Assembly (NCBI GenBank): GCA_022410635.1 | Contig: JAJVDF010000237.1 | Location: forward strand, 260,485 to 324,484 | Direction of reading: 5' to 3' | Length of the DNA stretch: 64,000 nucleotides | Origin: Tretioscincus oriximinensis | Lineage: Eukaryota > Chordata > Lepidosauria > Squamata > Gymnophthalmidae | Shown here: positions 23,662 to 33,954 of the stretch, piece after piece | How positions within the stretch are numbered: the stretch's first letter is position 1 | Layout of the letters: each line of letters begins with the position of its first letter | Made by a program: the position numbers and the translations under genes | The notes under the pieces: model-generated | Databases searched by the model: none | Seen by the model: the letters and a program-made list of their open reading frames with translations, nothing else | What the model was told of the DNA's origin: nothing

Positions 23662-24925
23662 AGTCAGTTTGGTGTAGTGGTTAGAGTGTGGGACTCTTTA
23701 TCTGGTAGTCTCCCGGTTCGATTCCCCACTCCTCCACAAAGCCAGCTGGGTGACCTTCAGCCAGTCACAGTTCTTTGAACTCTCTCAGCCCCACNNNNNN
23801 NNNNNNNNNNNNNNNNNNNNNNNNNNNNNNNNNNNNNNNNNNNNNNNNNNNNNNNNNNNNNNNNNNNNNNNNNNNNNNNNNNNNNNNNNNNNNNNNNNNN
23901 NNNNNNNNNNNNNNNNNNNNNNNNNNNNNNNNNNNNNNNNNNNNNNNNNNNNNNNNNNNNNNNNNNNNNNNNNNNNNNNNNNNNNNNNNNNNNNNNNNNN
24001 NNNNNNNNNNNNNNNNNNNNNNNNNNNNNNNNNNNNNNNNNNNNNNNNNNNNNNNNNNNNNNNNNNNNNNNNNNNNNNNNNNNNNNNNNNNNNNNNNNNN
24101 NNNNNNNNNNNNNNNNNNNNNNNNNNNNNNNNNNNNNNNNNNNNNNNNNNNNNNNNNNNNNNNNNNNNNNNNNNNNNNNNNNNNNNNNNNNNNNNNNNNN
24201 NNNNNNNNNNNNNNNNNNNNNNNNNNNNNNNNNNNNNNNNNNNNNNNNNNNNNNNNNNNNNNNNNNNNNNNNNNNNNNNNNNNNNNNNNNNNNNNNNNNN
24301 NNNNNNNNNNNNNNNNNNNNNNNNNNNNNNNNNNNNNNNNNNNNNNNNNNNNNNNNNNNNNNNNNNNNNNNNNNNNNNNNNNNNNNNNNNNNNNNNNNNN
24401 NNNNNNNNNNNNNNNNNNNNNNNNNNNNNNNNNNNNNNNNNNNNNNNNNNNNNNNNNNNNNNNNNNNNNNNNNNNNNNNNNNNNNNNNNNNNNNNNNNNN
24501 NNNNNNNNNNNNNNNNNNNNNNNNNNNNNNNNNNNNNNNNNNNNNNNNNNNNNNNNNNNNNNNNNNNNNNNNNNNNNNNNNNNNNNNNNNNNNNNNNNNN
24601 NNNNNNNNNNNNNNNNGTCTGTTGTGGAGAAAGCAACCAAAGCTATGTGCTGGGTGACCTTCAGCCAGTCACAGTTCTTTGAACTCTCTCAGCCCCACCT
24701 ATTCCACAGGGTGTCTGTTGTGGAGAAAGCAANAAAAGCTATGTGCTGGGTGACCTTCAGCCAGTCACAGTTCTTTGAACTCTCTCAGCCCCACCTACTC
24801 CATACGGTGTCTGTTGTGGAGAAAGCGACAAAAGACATGTGCGCCACCCTATGGTTGGATGCCCCGAGACCTTCGGGTATAGGGCGGGATATAAATACAA
24901 ATAAATAATAAATAAATAAAATGAG
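23662..24925 (+). repeat. SINE-A whose interior is expanded as a 96-bp tandem array, spanning an assembly gap
   Basis: The head at 23662-23740 has the A box TGGTGTAGTGG and B box GGTTCGATTCC. The segment from CTGGGTGACCTTCAGCCAGT to GGAGAAAGCAACCAAAGCTA then repeats. GTCTGTTGTGG occurs at 24617, 24713 and 24809, exactly 96 bp apart. The final copy continues into the normal 3' end, GGGTATAGGGCGGGATATAA and an AAAT tail. Confidence 0.9.
23795..24616. other. Assembly gap (822 N)
   Basis: A continuous run of N. It falls inside the 96-bp tandem array, so the array was probably not spanned by the assembly. Translated frames across it are meaningless. Confidence 1.
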
Positions 24926-24934
24926 AACTGGGTT

Positions 24935-25030
24935 TCTTATCTTATTTTTTTTATTTACCGTATTTACTTATTTGCATTTCTACACCGCCCAAGGCCCTAC
25001 AGGGTGATTAACAATAAAAACAGAGGCTTC
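24935..25030 (-). repeat. L2-type LINE 3' tail
   Basis: TTTACTTATTTGCATTTCTA, CACCGCCCAAGGCCCTACAG and GATTAACAATAAAAACAGAG. Reverse complement of an L2 3' end, like 43975-44045. Confidence 0.6.
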
Positions 25031-25589
25031 ATCCACACGATGGGGTAAAAATCCGGCTTACTGGCTGTTCTGGATTTTACGCAGACGCCCGGCAGCCATA
25101 GGTGGGTGGGAAGAAGGAATCTCCGTCCCTTTCATTGCCGAGAGCAGNTTTTACTCTGCCCACCCTGCTTTGCAAGGCTCGGTGCCAATTGGTGGACTGC
25201 TGCCATAAGCAAACTCACAGTCTCAGCTCTCATTTAACCCACAGCATGGCAGGTTTGTCGCAACTGCGTCACACACAACCCACCGTCATGTCTCCAGGAT
25301 CCCCCGGGAAGGCACTCCTAAGCAGACATCAATCGCCTGTGTGGCTGCAGCCCATATTAACCTATTAAAAACAGTAGCTGGGAAAGGAGAGCGGTCTTTT
25401 TCTTGTTCAAAACCAGGTTAAAGAGATGCGCCTTTGGGGACTTTATGAATGAATAAAGTGACTGACATTCCGGTAGCATTTCTGCTTCCGGTTTCAAGCT
25501 TCTTGGAAGCCCAGCAGCTACAGGAAGCTGCAGCACAGCTGGCCTATAGCAGCAGCCGTAAAGAAGATGAGATGGAGCTGTGTTGAGCC

Positions 25590-25675
25590 TGCTGGGAAGT
25601 GTAGTCTGAGCAGTGGGCAGCCTCTTCCTCCCAGCATGCACCGGGCCCTGCCCTGTGGACCACAGCTAGTCCTGG
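25590..25675 (-). repeat. Dispersed repeat with ACTACAnTTCCC-like motif, copy 1
   Basis: GGGAAGTGTAGTCTGAGCAG, GTGGGCAGCC and CCCTGTGGACCACAG match 62830-62925 in the opposite orientation. The motif resembles promoter-type ZNF143 sites; that link is by resemblance only. 25031-25589 has no recognised gene. Confidence 0.55.
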
Positions 25676-25678
25676 GAG

Positions 25679-26076
25679 TAGACTCACCAGATTTTCTGAG
25701 GTCTAAACTGGGGTAATTAATATTCATGAATATGCAAATCACCCACCAACATCCATAACCCTCTGAAATTCCCACCCAAGAAATCTGCGAAGCACATGAG
25801 AATTTTTTTAAGTGTGCAAGAATTTAAAAACTGTGAGAAGATTTGGAGTGCATCAGAAATTTGCAATTTGTTTTACCTGAGGGGAGGGTTCCTTCAGGAG
25901 CTGGCCCCGGTTGCTAGAGCCCCCTAGTGGTGGTGCAGTNATTTTTTTTCTTTTACTTTTTTTTCTCCTCAGCAAAAACTGGGGAAATGGTGCTTTTCCC
26001 CCCCTCCCCCAGGAAGGCGGGGTCGACACCCCCAAACCGGGTTGCCCCCCAAAAAAGGGATGATCTGGTCAGCCTA
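25679..26076 (-). mobile_element. Full-length hAT-like MITE (398 bp)
   Basis: Ends TAGACTCACCAGATTTTCTG and GATGATCTGGTCAGCCTA are inverted repeats. CCTGGGAG flanks it at 25671-25678 and 26077-26084, a perfect 8-bp target duplication typical of hAT. The interior includes CCCCTAGTGGTGGTGCAGT and TTCTCCTCAGCAAAAACTGG. Best-preserved complete copy. Confidence 0.85.
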
Positions 26077-26139
26077 CCTGGGAGGGAAGTTACCTCTATA
26101 CCCAATCTTCAATACTGGAAAGCTTTTTTCTGTCTACAG

Positions 26140-26395
26140 GAAGGAGGAAGAAGAGAAGGTTTTCAAATCCCATCTTTCTCACTTGAAGGGATTCAGCTTA
26201 CAAGTTATTTTTTGCCTGAAGGCTTACATTGTATCTTCTACNTGCAAATGGTTACTATCGAACAGCTAGGTTGGCTGAAGCTAAGGTCAGTAGAAGGCGC
26301 TCCACCCTCTCCACGGCATACACATGAGGCTAGAACACCCAGCTCTCGGTTGAAAGGCCTGTTCTTAACCTCTGCACCACCACGCTTTGGCAATG
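26140..26395 (-). mobile_element. SINE-B, minus strand
   Basis: TCCCATCTTTCTCACTTGAA, TTACAAGTTATTTTTTGCCT, AACAGCTAGGTTGGCTGAAG and TTCTTAACCTCTGCACCACC. Diverged copy with altered tRNA head. Confidence 0.7.
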
Positions 26396-26399
26396 ATGC

Positions 26400-26600
26400 T
26401 TGACAAACCTCAGGGTATGGGGGCCCATTCCATAGTCTGGGGGCCATCACCAGGGAGCCCCTGTCACAACTGAATGACTGAGGAACAGCAGCGAATGCTT
26501 TTTAATCTGTTCATACTGTTGTGACCTGCCCAGAGTCCTTCGAGCAAAGGAAGGGGTGAAAACAGAATTACATAAACAAATAAGCAAACCCACAGCTTTG
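26400..26600 (+). repeat. L2-like LINE fragment
   Basis: GGGGCCCATTCCATAGTCTG is L2 3'-region sequence. GTTGTGACCTGCCCAGAGTC resembles the L2 tail. Heavily diverged. Confidence 0.4.
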
Positions 26601-26699
26601 TTTATTTTTGAATTTTGCAAAACTGACAGCGGTGGCAGCCAGCTCAGCAGATGAAATATTGTTCCATGCGAAGCACCCTTCCCGCCAAAGGTCAAGTAC

Positions 26700-27130
26700 G
26701 TTGCATTCTTGGAAATTCAGAGAACCCAAATTGCCACCTTCCCTTCCTTGTGTGTTTTGCTTCTAAGCTTGTCCTCTCCCTCACCTCTTGATAGCTTTTT
26801 CCTTCGCCAGCCCTATTAGCGACACATCCTTTTAATTGTTCCTCGTTGCTGCTCTGCTAGCGACAGGACACAAGCCTGTAATCCATTCTCCCCCTCCCGC
26901 CGTCCCTCCTTGCTCTGTGCAGGAACAATATAATGCAAATCTGGTCAGTTTAATTACTCTTGCTAGCGAATAAAACCCAAAAACCCCAAACCACCCCTTT
27001 AGCCTTCTCTTGCGTTACCAACCCATCCCACTGGAATAAATAAATGATTACAAAATTAAAGGGCATTAAGTAATTTGCTCTGAATAGGCAATGCAGGCAC
27101 ATGTGGATTTTCCCATATTAGATTAAGTCA
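26700..27130. promoter_or_regulatory. Candidate conserved non-coding element
   Basis: Repeat-free block with homeodomain/POU-type words (TAATGCAAAT, TTTAATTACTC, GGCATTAAGTAATTTG) and no open frame. Intronic position and composition suggest a regulatory element. Conservation cannot be tested here. Confidence 0.3.
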
Positions 27131-27564
27131 GGAGCACTGCGTGTGCCAGGTTTGGGAGAGCATTTAAGGCTAACAAAGCACACAGCAACTTCTTCTCCTT
27201 TTCTCCTGGCAGCATGTGGTCAGGTCTCTTGTAAAATCACACATTCTTGCAACGGTATATATTTGTTGGATAGAAAGCGACAGGCCAGGAGAGAAAGAGA
27301 GAGAAAGAGAAACAGCAAATCATTCACTGTAGTACTGAATGTTCCTGTTAAGTATTAACAATCTGCCTCTCCCATCTTCTCACAAGAGGTTTCGTTCCTT
27401 GTCCTTCTCGTGTGGGTTGCGTGAGATTCAGGCTATATCCAGACAGGCTGTAGCTTGACGGGGGTCTTTCCGGCCCTTAACTGTAGGGAATGATTGATGG
27501 GAATTATTCCCTACTGATTAGGTTTACCATAATGCAAACGTCTAAACCCTTTTGATTTTATAAA

Positions 27565-28055
27565 GGCCTTCTTTGGGGATCTGATTGAAGTGTACGAAAT
27601 CATGCATAGGATGGGCAGGATGAATAGAGAAAAAATGTTTTCTCTCTCACGCAACACAAGGACCGGAGGGCCCTCCTTGAAACTGATGGGTAGAAAAGTG
27701 AGAACAGACAAAGGAAAGTATTTTTTCACCCAGAGGGTCATTGGCCTGTGGAATTGACTTCCTGAAGAGGTAGTGGTAGCTAACAGCTTGGGTAGTTTCA
27801 AGACAGGACTAGACAGGTTTATGGACACCAAGGGTATAAATGGATACTAGGATGGATGTCTGGATGTTGCCTCCGGGATGGAGCAATAGACAGGACTCCT
27901 GTGATACCATTTGCAAGGAGTCATGAACAGGAGCATATTTTGCTTTCTTCTGTTCAGACTGCCCAGGTGCATCTGGTGGGCCTCTGTGTGACACAGAAGG
28001 CTGGACTTGATGGGCTGTGGCCTGATCCAGTATGGTTCTTCTTATGTTCTTCTGG
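27565..28055 (+). mobile_element. CR1 LINE 3' portion
   Basis: Plus-strand order: GGGGATCTGATTGAAGTGTA, CCTGTGGAATTGACTTCCTG, GGACTAGACAGGTTTATGGA, GGGCCTCTGTGTGACACAGA, ending GATCCAGTATGGTTCTTCTT and ATGTTCTTCTGG. The coding part is decayed. Confidence 0.9.
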
Positions 28056-28139
28056 TAGCTTCCCCTCTTTCCGAGATGCCAGGGGCAGGGACACCTAGGA
28101 GTGCCTTCTCTGTGGTGGCACTTGGCCAATACTGGGAGT

Positions 28140-28350
28140 TATTCAATGGGAAATGTCACAGCAGGAGCCTGAAAATCTTGGGCATCGGAGTCTTCTCCAG
28201 CAAAAAACTGTTGATGTCACTTCTAGGGCATGACCAGAAGTGACATCACTCCGAGTGCCATTCCTGGAAGCAGAGACCCAAAGTGGTATTATCTGAGACA
28301 TCTTCCAAAAGCAGGGATTGGAAGTGATATCACAAACCTATCACTTCTGG
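28140..28350. repeat. CRE-motif repeat, copy 2
   Basis: GGAGCCTGAAAATCTTGGGC, TGATGTCACTTCTAGGGCAT, GACCAGAAGTGACATCACTC and TTCCTGGAAGCAGAGAC. Shares arrangement with 10720-10885 and 62460-62705. Confidence 0.55.
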
Positions 28351-28590
28351 TTCTGGTGACCCCCCCCACACACACACACAAACACTGCTGTGTGAGAATT
28401 TGTGCTTCATATGAGAGTGGACTATCTGACAAAACATTTGAGATTCTTGTACGCCACTGCTTCACTCCGAAGGCCTACTCTGTGTAGTTTTCAGCACCTG
28501 GTTAAAAAATCTACTGTTTCACCACCAGGTGGGTTGGGGGGAGGGAGGGAAGGTATGGATCTTTTAAAATATTTTATTAATGTGTTTTTG

Positions 28591-28593
28591 TTT

Positions 28594-28679
<86 letters not shown>

Positions 28680-28750
28680 CTTTATCTATTGTTACCCACC
28701 CTGGGACCAGTGGTGAAGGGCGGAATGTAAATCATTTTAAATAAATAAAT
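28591..28750. repeat. (ATC)n microsatellite with L2-type tail
   Basis: About 28 ATC units at 28594-28679, interrupted once by AATC. Followed by GTTACCCACCCTGGGACCAG and an AAATAAAT tail. Confidence 0.85.
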
Positions 28751-28794
28751 CTAGAAAATCATTTGGCACCCAATCCTGCCCCAACCCTACCCTA

Positions 28795-29345
28795 ATGGAA
28801 ACACATGGAAGGACTAGAAACCATGAGATGAAACTGCAAGGGAGTAGATTTAGAAAACACTTTCTAACAGTAAGAAGAAGAAGAAGAAGAATTTGGTTCT
28901 TATACCCCGCTTTTCTCACCTTTCAAAGGGACTTAAAGCGGCTTACAAGGGTAATTTGCCCAAAGGCTCACATTCTATCTTCCCCACCAGACTCTGGTGG
29001 TTCCCATGTATCTACTTGCATGCAGTCAGTTGCAATTTCTTGCACTTCCTGCTTTCGAATAGCTGGGTTGGCTAGAGCTACAGGATAGTGGAAGGGGCTC
29101 AGCCCTCCCCACGTCCCACACAGGGCTTCGAAACCCCATCTCCCAGGCGAGAGACGAATTCCTAAGCGACTGAGCTATCCGTGATTAACCAGTGGAACAG
29201 TTTGCCACAGGAGGTGGTGAGTTTGTCTTCGCTGGAAGTCTTCAAACAGAGACTGGGCAGTCATCTGTCTGGGATGGTTTAATGAATCCTGCATTGAGCA
29301 GGGGATTGGACCCGATCACCTTGGAGGTCCCTTCCATGATTCTAA
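28795..29345 (+). mobile_element. CR1 LINE 3' end split by SINE-B
   Basis: 28795-28871 reads GGAAGGACTAGAAACCATGA and GAGATGAAACTGCAAGGGAG. It resumes at about 29187 with ACCAGTGGAACAGTTTGCCA and GGTTTAATGAATCCTGCATT to CCTTCCATGATTCTAA. Confidence 0.85.
28872..29186 (-). mobile_element. SINE-B inserted in CR1
   Basis: (GAA)n tail at the left, then TTGGTTCTTATACCCCGCTT, GGGACTTAAAGCGGCTTACA, CTATCTTCCCCACCAGACTC, GCTTCGAAACCCCATCTCCC (B box) and GACTGAGCTATCCGTG (A box). Near full length. Confidence 0.9.
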
Positions 29346-29489
29346 TCCCAGCCCAAACCCCACTGATGCAAAAATTGCAGATGTTCAGCTTTTCAACCCA
29401 GGCATTAGTGCTGCAGACTGAGCATGAAATTCATTGCCAGGGATGGCATCGTACCAGGGAATAATTAAGATTTCAGTCTGGTCCAGTCA

Positions 29490-29770
29490 ATGACTGTTGA
29501 GCGTTCACCAGTTTAGAGTGGTCAAGTATGAACATTTGGAATGTTGAGGATCCTGGTGTTCATTGGCTGTATTTCCAGGGACATTCCAAAAAGGGCCAGG
29601 ACCTGATGATGATTGGACAGGGACCCCCAAGGATCCATTATAAAGAGCAGCTTTTCGGCCAGCTTGCTACTCTAGTTGTGATTAAGATGCCAGTTCGCAA
29701 GCTGTTCAATAAATAAGCTTTTTAAAAATATCATTGAAAGTGTGATTCTTTGGGAGCTTTCAAATACATC
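29490..29770 (+). repeat. Possible LTR-like segment
   Basis: Contains TATAAAGAGCAGC (TATA-like) at about 29640 and AATAAATAAGC (polyadenylation-like) about 70 bases later. That spacing resembles U3-R. No target duplication, primer-binding site or retroviral reading frame was found. Weak. Confidence 0.25.
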
Positions 29771-29924
29771 ACATTCATTGTGCTATACACATAGGAGGCA
29801 TGAAATCCTTTCACAGAACAAGGGTAGACCAATCATATCTAAAACCAGACAGCCTGGTCTGAAACGTCCATACTTCTCAGGTCCCTGTGAGGCTGTCTTG
29901 TAGACCAGATTGCGTTTTACTCCA

Positions 29925-30012
29925 TTTTCAGTCCTGAAGAACTAGATTAAATTAGAGGGGGAAATGGTTTTTTTCTGATTTAGTTCAGTTCTCCAGGCTG
30001 AAGATGAATTAG
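29925..30012. mobile_element. Palindromic MITE family E, copy 1
   Basis: TTTTCAGTCCTGAAGAACTA faces GTTCAGTTCTCCAGGCTGAAG across a short centre, as in 62107-62235. Confidence 0.5.
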
Positions 30013-30775
30013 GAGTATGTGTTGGAACAATATATTTATGTAGCTAATACCCATCTGGACCTTTCAAGCAAGTGTTCTCAAATTTTGGATGGACTTACAC
30101 AGCAAATCAAATGACTCAAACTCAAGTAATCAATGTGGTTTCTTTGACTATTTGTATTTCTAACATAATGCAATTCAGAAATAAAGAAATGACCCTTCGA
30201 CTGAGTTATAAGTCAACACAGTTGAGCACATTCCTTACACAACAAAACGTGAACAAATTCATCTCATTGGGCAGATCACTGACATTTTTTCCAGCTAACG
30301 TAGCAGATACTTTAACATTCATTCATCTGTTTGCTCAGTATTCTCTAGAGGAATTTAGCAAAGAATGGAAGCAAAATGTGAGCCCAATTACAAATAAATC
30401 ACAAGAAATCCAAATAGGTAGCGGTAAGAGCTATACTGTACTGCCAAAGCCATGTAAGGTAAACACAATTCAATGCTGGAAATTCCTTGGGGCCAAAGCA
30501 GTGCAGAATTTAATGGACACCTGTTCACTCATTTTATGGTATGTGGAAACTACTAAGGATGGGAACCAATAGCATAAGTGAAGTTCCAGCTGACGGTTTA
30601 CCCTTGTGGTTAAGAACACAAGAGCATAAGAGCCCTGCTGGATCAGGCAAGTTCCTCAGAAGTCCAAATAGAGAAAACCTGCCTATCAAAAGCTCCTTAA
30701 CGACTTGCAACCTATATGACTGAAAGTTGCTGTGATGTTTCAAAATAATAGATGCTCAAAAACAGAACTTAGCTA
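30013..30775. other. No gene recognised
   Basis: A 166-codon plus-strand frame (30072-30572) has no recognisable domain. 30614-30655 resembles a CR1 3' tip (AGCCCTGCTGGATCAGGC) on the minus strand. Confidence 0.35.
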
Positions 30776-30990
30776 GATAAGGTCATTGGTCCACCTAATG
30801 GTGATCATCAGCTCACTTCTAAATGAGCTCAATTACCCACATAGCTGAGATTGCTGGCCCACCTAACTGAACTCATTGGCCCACCTTATTGGAATCATTA
30901 GTCTATCTAAATGCATCAGTTCACCTAAATGGGATCACTGGTCCACCTAGCAGAAATCGTGAGTTCATCCAGCTGAGATCATTGATCCTG
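30776..30990. repeat. Degenerate minisatellite, about 22-bp unit
   Basis: About ten imperfect units of the form GATCATTGGTCCACCTAACTGA. A further partial unit appears at 31595-31625, beyond the following segment. Confidence 0.6.
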
Positions 30991-31530
30991 TGACACCTTG
31001 CTTTAATTTGGATCTAGGCTCAGGTGAGGAGATCATGGCTGAAACTGAGCCAGAAGCAGAGGGAGGTGAAGACGTAAATTCAGAAGACATCGAGCTAGGA
31101 GTGCCAGCTGACCAGCAGCCTGATAGTGATAGCACCGGTATGATAAGGTCCTTCTCAGAAGTTGAGAGAGAGCAGCCAGAAGGCACCCCTCTCCAAACAG
31201 GAAAGAGCGGGCATGGCAGCTTCTTAAGGAGTGAATGTGTATTGCCTCTTTGCTGGAAGCAACATCATTAACTTCTGGCTGACCAGCTCCGTGAATTCTT
31301 TATCTTGACTTGTATTCTGTATGTGTGTTTGTCCCTTGGATATTGGTGTGACTCAGTGCATGATCTCTGGCTGTCTGACCACCCTAATGTATTAGTGACT
31401 CTAACACGAAATCTTTAGGGAAGGGTTTTGGAAGCCCTCCTACCCTGCCAGCTCATAGACTTCCAGTGTGATCTTGAGAGTCTCTGCTGTTATTAAAGAC
31501 TTTTCTATTAGTTATTGACACCTTGTACAC
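30991..31530 (+). repeat. Segment bracketed by a 10-bp direct repeat
   Basis: TGACACCTTG occurs near 30992 and again near 31516. The interval contains a 93-codon frame rich in acidic residues (30990-31271), a late ATTAAAG, and no recognised domain. Could be an insertion, possibly retroelement-derived. Confidence 0.3.
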
Positions 31531-32835
31531 TCGCACCTTGGCCACCCACCATCTATCTGGACTTTCTGCCATGAGGACATGAGAGATCTACAGAGCTGAA
31601 ATAACTGATCCATCAAACACGACGGGCAGACATTTTTCCATTTCTACCAAAAGATCTATCAGAGACAGAAACGAGGATTTTATAGGCCCTTGCCCCAAGT
31701 CTGACTTGACTGAACAACTTGGCCATGATATCAGCAAAAACTCATCCTCCTTTGTCTTACACTATTTGTTTCTTGTAGTATTGCACAGCAGAACTGTCTC
31801 AATGTATCTCCAGATGTGGAGAAAAACTTTCTCAACGTTATGTTGGGACTGCCAGGCATATCCGTGGAATCTCACTATAATTCCACGTAATGGTGACAAT
31901 GTCGCGAAATGCTGCTAGGATGGGAAATCCAGCTGGATTTCTCAAGCTACAATTTATCTTATTTTGTCTGCTGTCTGTTTGCATAATTGTTCTTTTGCAA
32001 AATCCTCATATATTATCAAGTATGAGAAAAAGGCTAAGGGGAAGGGGGCAGACAGTGACTAACATTCCGGGTATTTTCCAAGAGAAATGATTACGTGAGC
32101 AGACGGTAGAGAAGGCGCATCTTAGTGTTGCCACCTGCTGATTGACAAGGGCATTGAGAAATAATGTTGAGAACTAAAGAACATCCCATAGTTTCCTCTT
32201 GCTGCCTAGAGGCACCGTAGATTATGTATAAACAATGCATAATGAGGAGGGGATCACAGATGCTTCAAAAGAGCACCGTTCCTTTTAAGTCTTCTAAAAG
32301 CATTTGGAGATTTTCTCTTTCAAAAGACTTTCAAAATCCCCACACTATTCTGCACCTGAAAGGAGCATGAAGAAATTCACTGAATATCCTTTAATCTCAA
32401 GGGAAACGGTGATATTTGCAGGCCTCCTTCCTCCCCCTTCAGCTAGTTCCGTGACCTTCGCAACCTGACATAGGAAACAAAAATCAGAGGCAGATTTTTC
32501 TCATCAAAATGGTTTCTGGGTCTACGAGGGTGAACTTACTGCATGAATGGAAAATCTATGGCTTCTCCGGCTGTCTATCACTATGTTACAGTGATTGCTC
32601 AACTCATTGGCATCTGGTTTGGGATCATATCAATGGTCATATTTGGTACATTTCAGGGATGTAGCTACAACAGGGCAGCTAGGGCACTGCCTCGGAGTCC
32701 CCAGGGTCAAGGGACCCTAGCCCCAAATTTGTGAATTTTTTTTTTAATTCTCANTTCGCACATGTGCAGTCCCACCACCTGCTGTCATTACCGCCATTCA
32801 TCCTACCCATCTGCCATAACCACCTTTAATCGATG
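31531..32835. other. No gene recognised
   Basis: Mixed intronic sequence without assignable repeat, RNA gene or coding frame. Confidence 0.4.
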
Positions 32836-32960
32836 TTGTTGGACTCCCTTTCCACCAAAAGGCTAGGAAGAGGTGTATCTTCAAGAGTTTTCTACATGTA
32901 CACAGAGATGCTGATTAAGGCACCTCAAAGTGCCAAGGGGCATATGGAACAGGGATTGTG
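32836..32960 (-). repeat. L2 LINE fragment
   Basis: AAAAGGCTAGGAAGAGGTGT and CTTCAAGAGTTTTCTACATG match the corresponding part of the L2 copy at 43970-44645. Confidence 0.5.
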
Positions 32961-32997
32961 TCCCCTCATTACTACCAAATGTAGATTCCATATGCTA

Positions 32998-33215
32998 TGA
33001 AGAAGAAGAAGAAGAAGAAGAAGCCATCCCCCTTTGATTCTTTTCATTATGAAGAAGAAGAAGAAGAAGAAGAAAAAGAAGAAAAAGAAGAAAAAGAANA
33101 AGAAGAAGAAGAAAAAGAAGAAAAAGAAGAAAAAGAAAAAGAAAAAGAAAAAGAAGAAGAAGAAAAAGAAGAAGAAAAAGAAAAAGAAGAAGAAGAAGAA
33201 GAAGAAGAAGAAGAA
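32998..33215. repeat. (GAA)n / (GAAAAA)n purine array
   Basis: GAA units at 32998-33024, an interruption, then 33050-33215 of GAA interspersed with GAAAAA. It adjoins the 3' end of the SINE-B that follows and probably grew from that tail. Confidence 0.95.
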
Positions 33216-33505
33216 CTGGGTTCTTATACCCCGCTTTTCTCACCTTTCAAAGGGACTCAAAGCAGCTTACAAGGATATATTTTGCCTGAAGGCTCACATT
33301 CTATCTTCCCCACCAGGCTATGGTAGTTCCCATGTATCTACTTGCATTCAGTTGCAATTTCTTGCAATTCATGCTTTCGAATAGCTGAGTTGGCTAGAGC
33401 TACAGGCTAGTGGAAGGTGCTCAGCCCTCCCCACGTCCAACACAGGGCTTCGAAACCCCATCTCCCAGGCGAGAGACGAATTCCTAAGCGACTGAGCTAT
33501 GGGCT
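33216..33505 (-). mobile_element. SINE-B, near full length
   Basis: CTGGGTTCTTATACCCCGCT, GACTCAAAGCAGCTTACAAG, TAGCTGAGTTGGCTAGAGCT, GGCTTCGAAACCCCATCTCC (B box) and CGACTGAGCTATGGGC (A box). Confidence 0.9.
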
Positions 33506-33625
33506 CAGTGTAGTTTTCTTTTTTTCATATCCAGTATGTGGTTCTTTTATGTGTGTGTACAAAATATTATGTTGGTATTAATGGTACTTAGTTTTAGTTT
33601 GTGTGATTGTCTTTTTGGCTGTATA

Positions 33626-33847
33626 CAGGGTGCTTCAAAAAAATGTATTCACATTGTGAACTTCCATAGAAAATTTATTTACTGTTCTACTGTTCTACAA
33701 AGTTAAATTTCAGGAAATTAGAAAGCTTAAAGTCCAATGTAAATAAAACGTAATAACAAATGTTAATACTGTTCAAATTAGCCTCGTAGAGCGGGAAATC
33801 CTGATATTTAAAGTTCAAAGTGTGTATACATTTTTTGAAGCACCCTG
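33626..33847. mobile_element. Tc1/mariner-type MITE, copy 2
   Basis: CAGGGTGCTTCAAAAAAATG to the complementary TTTTTTGAAGCACCCTG, flanked by TA. Core orientation is opposite to copies 1 and 3. Contains a duplicated CTGTTCTA and the segment CTCGTAGAGCGG absent from copy 1. Confidence 0.85.
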
Positions 33848-33954
33848 TATATTGAATGTGTATATAAAATTACNTGCACATACACATTCAGGAAGATCCT
33901 GTTTTTACAAGAAGAACTACTGGATTTTAATACCAGGGTACCTTTTCTCACACA

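Noticed and set aside
23750..24908. Open frames of 280-377 codons
   Set aside because: They consist mostly of N; the rest is SINE sequence.
29490..29770. A solo retroviral LTR
   Set aside because: TATA-like and polyadenylation-like words have suitable spacing, but no target duplication, paired LTR or viral frame supports it. Kept only as a weak feature.
30072..30572. A 166-codon plus-strand frame
   Set aside because: No recognisable family, AT-rich, no splice or start context, and located in an intron on the opposite strand. Could be chance.
32997..33384. Poly-Glu/Lys and poly-Lys frames
   Set aside because: Translation of a (GAA)n array and an adjoining SINE-B.
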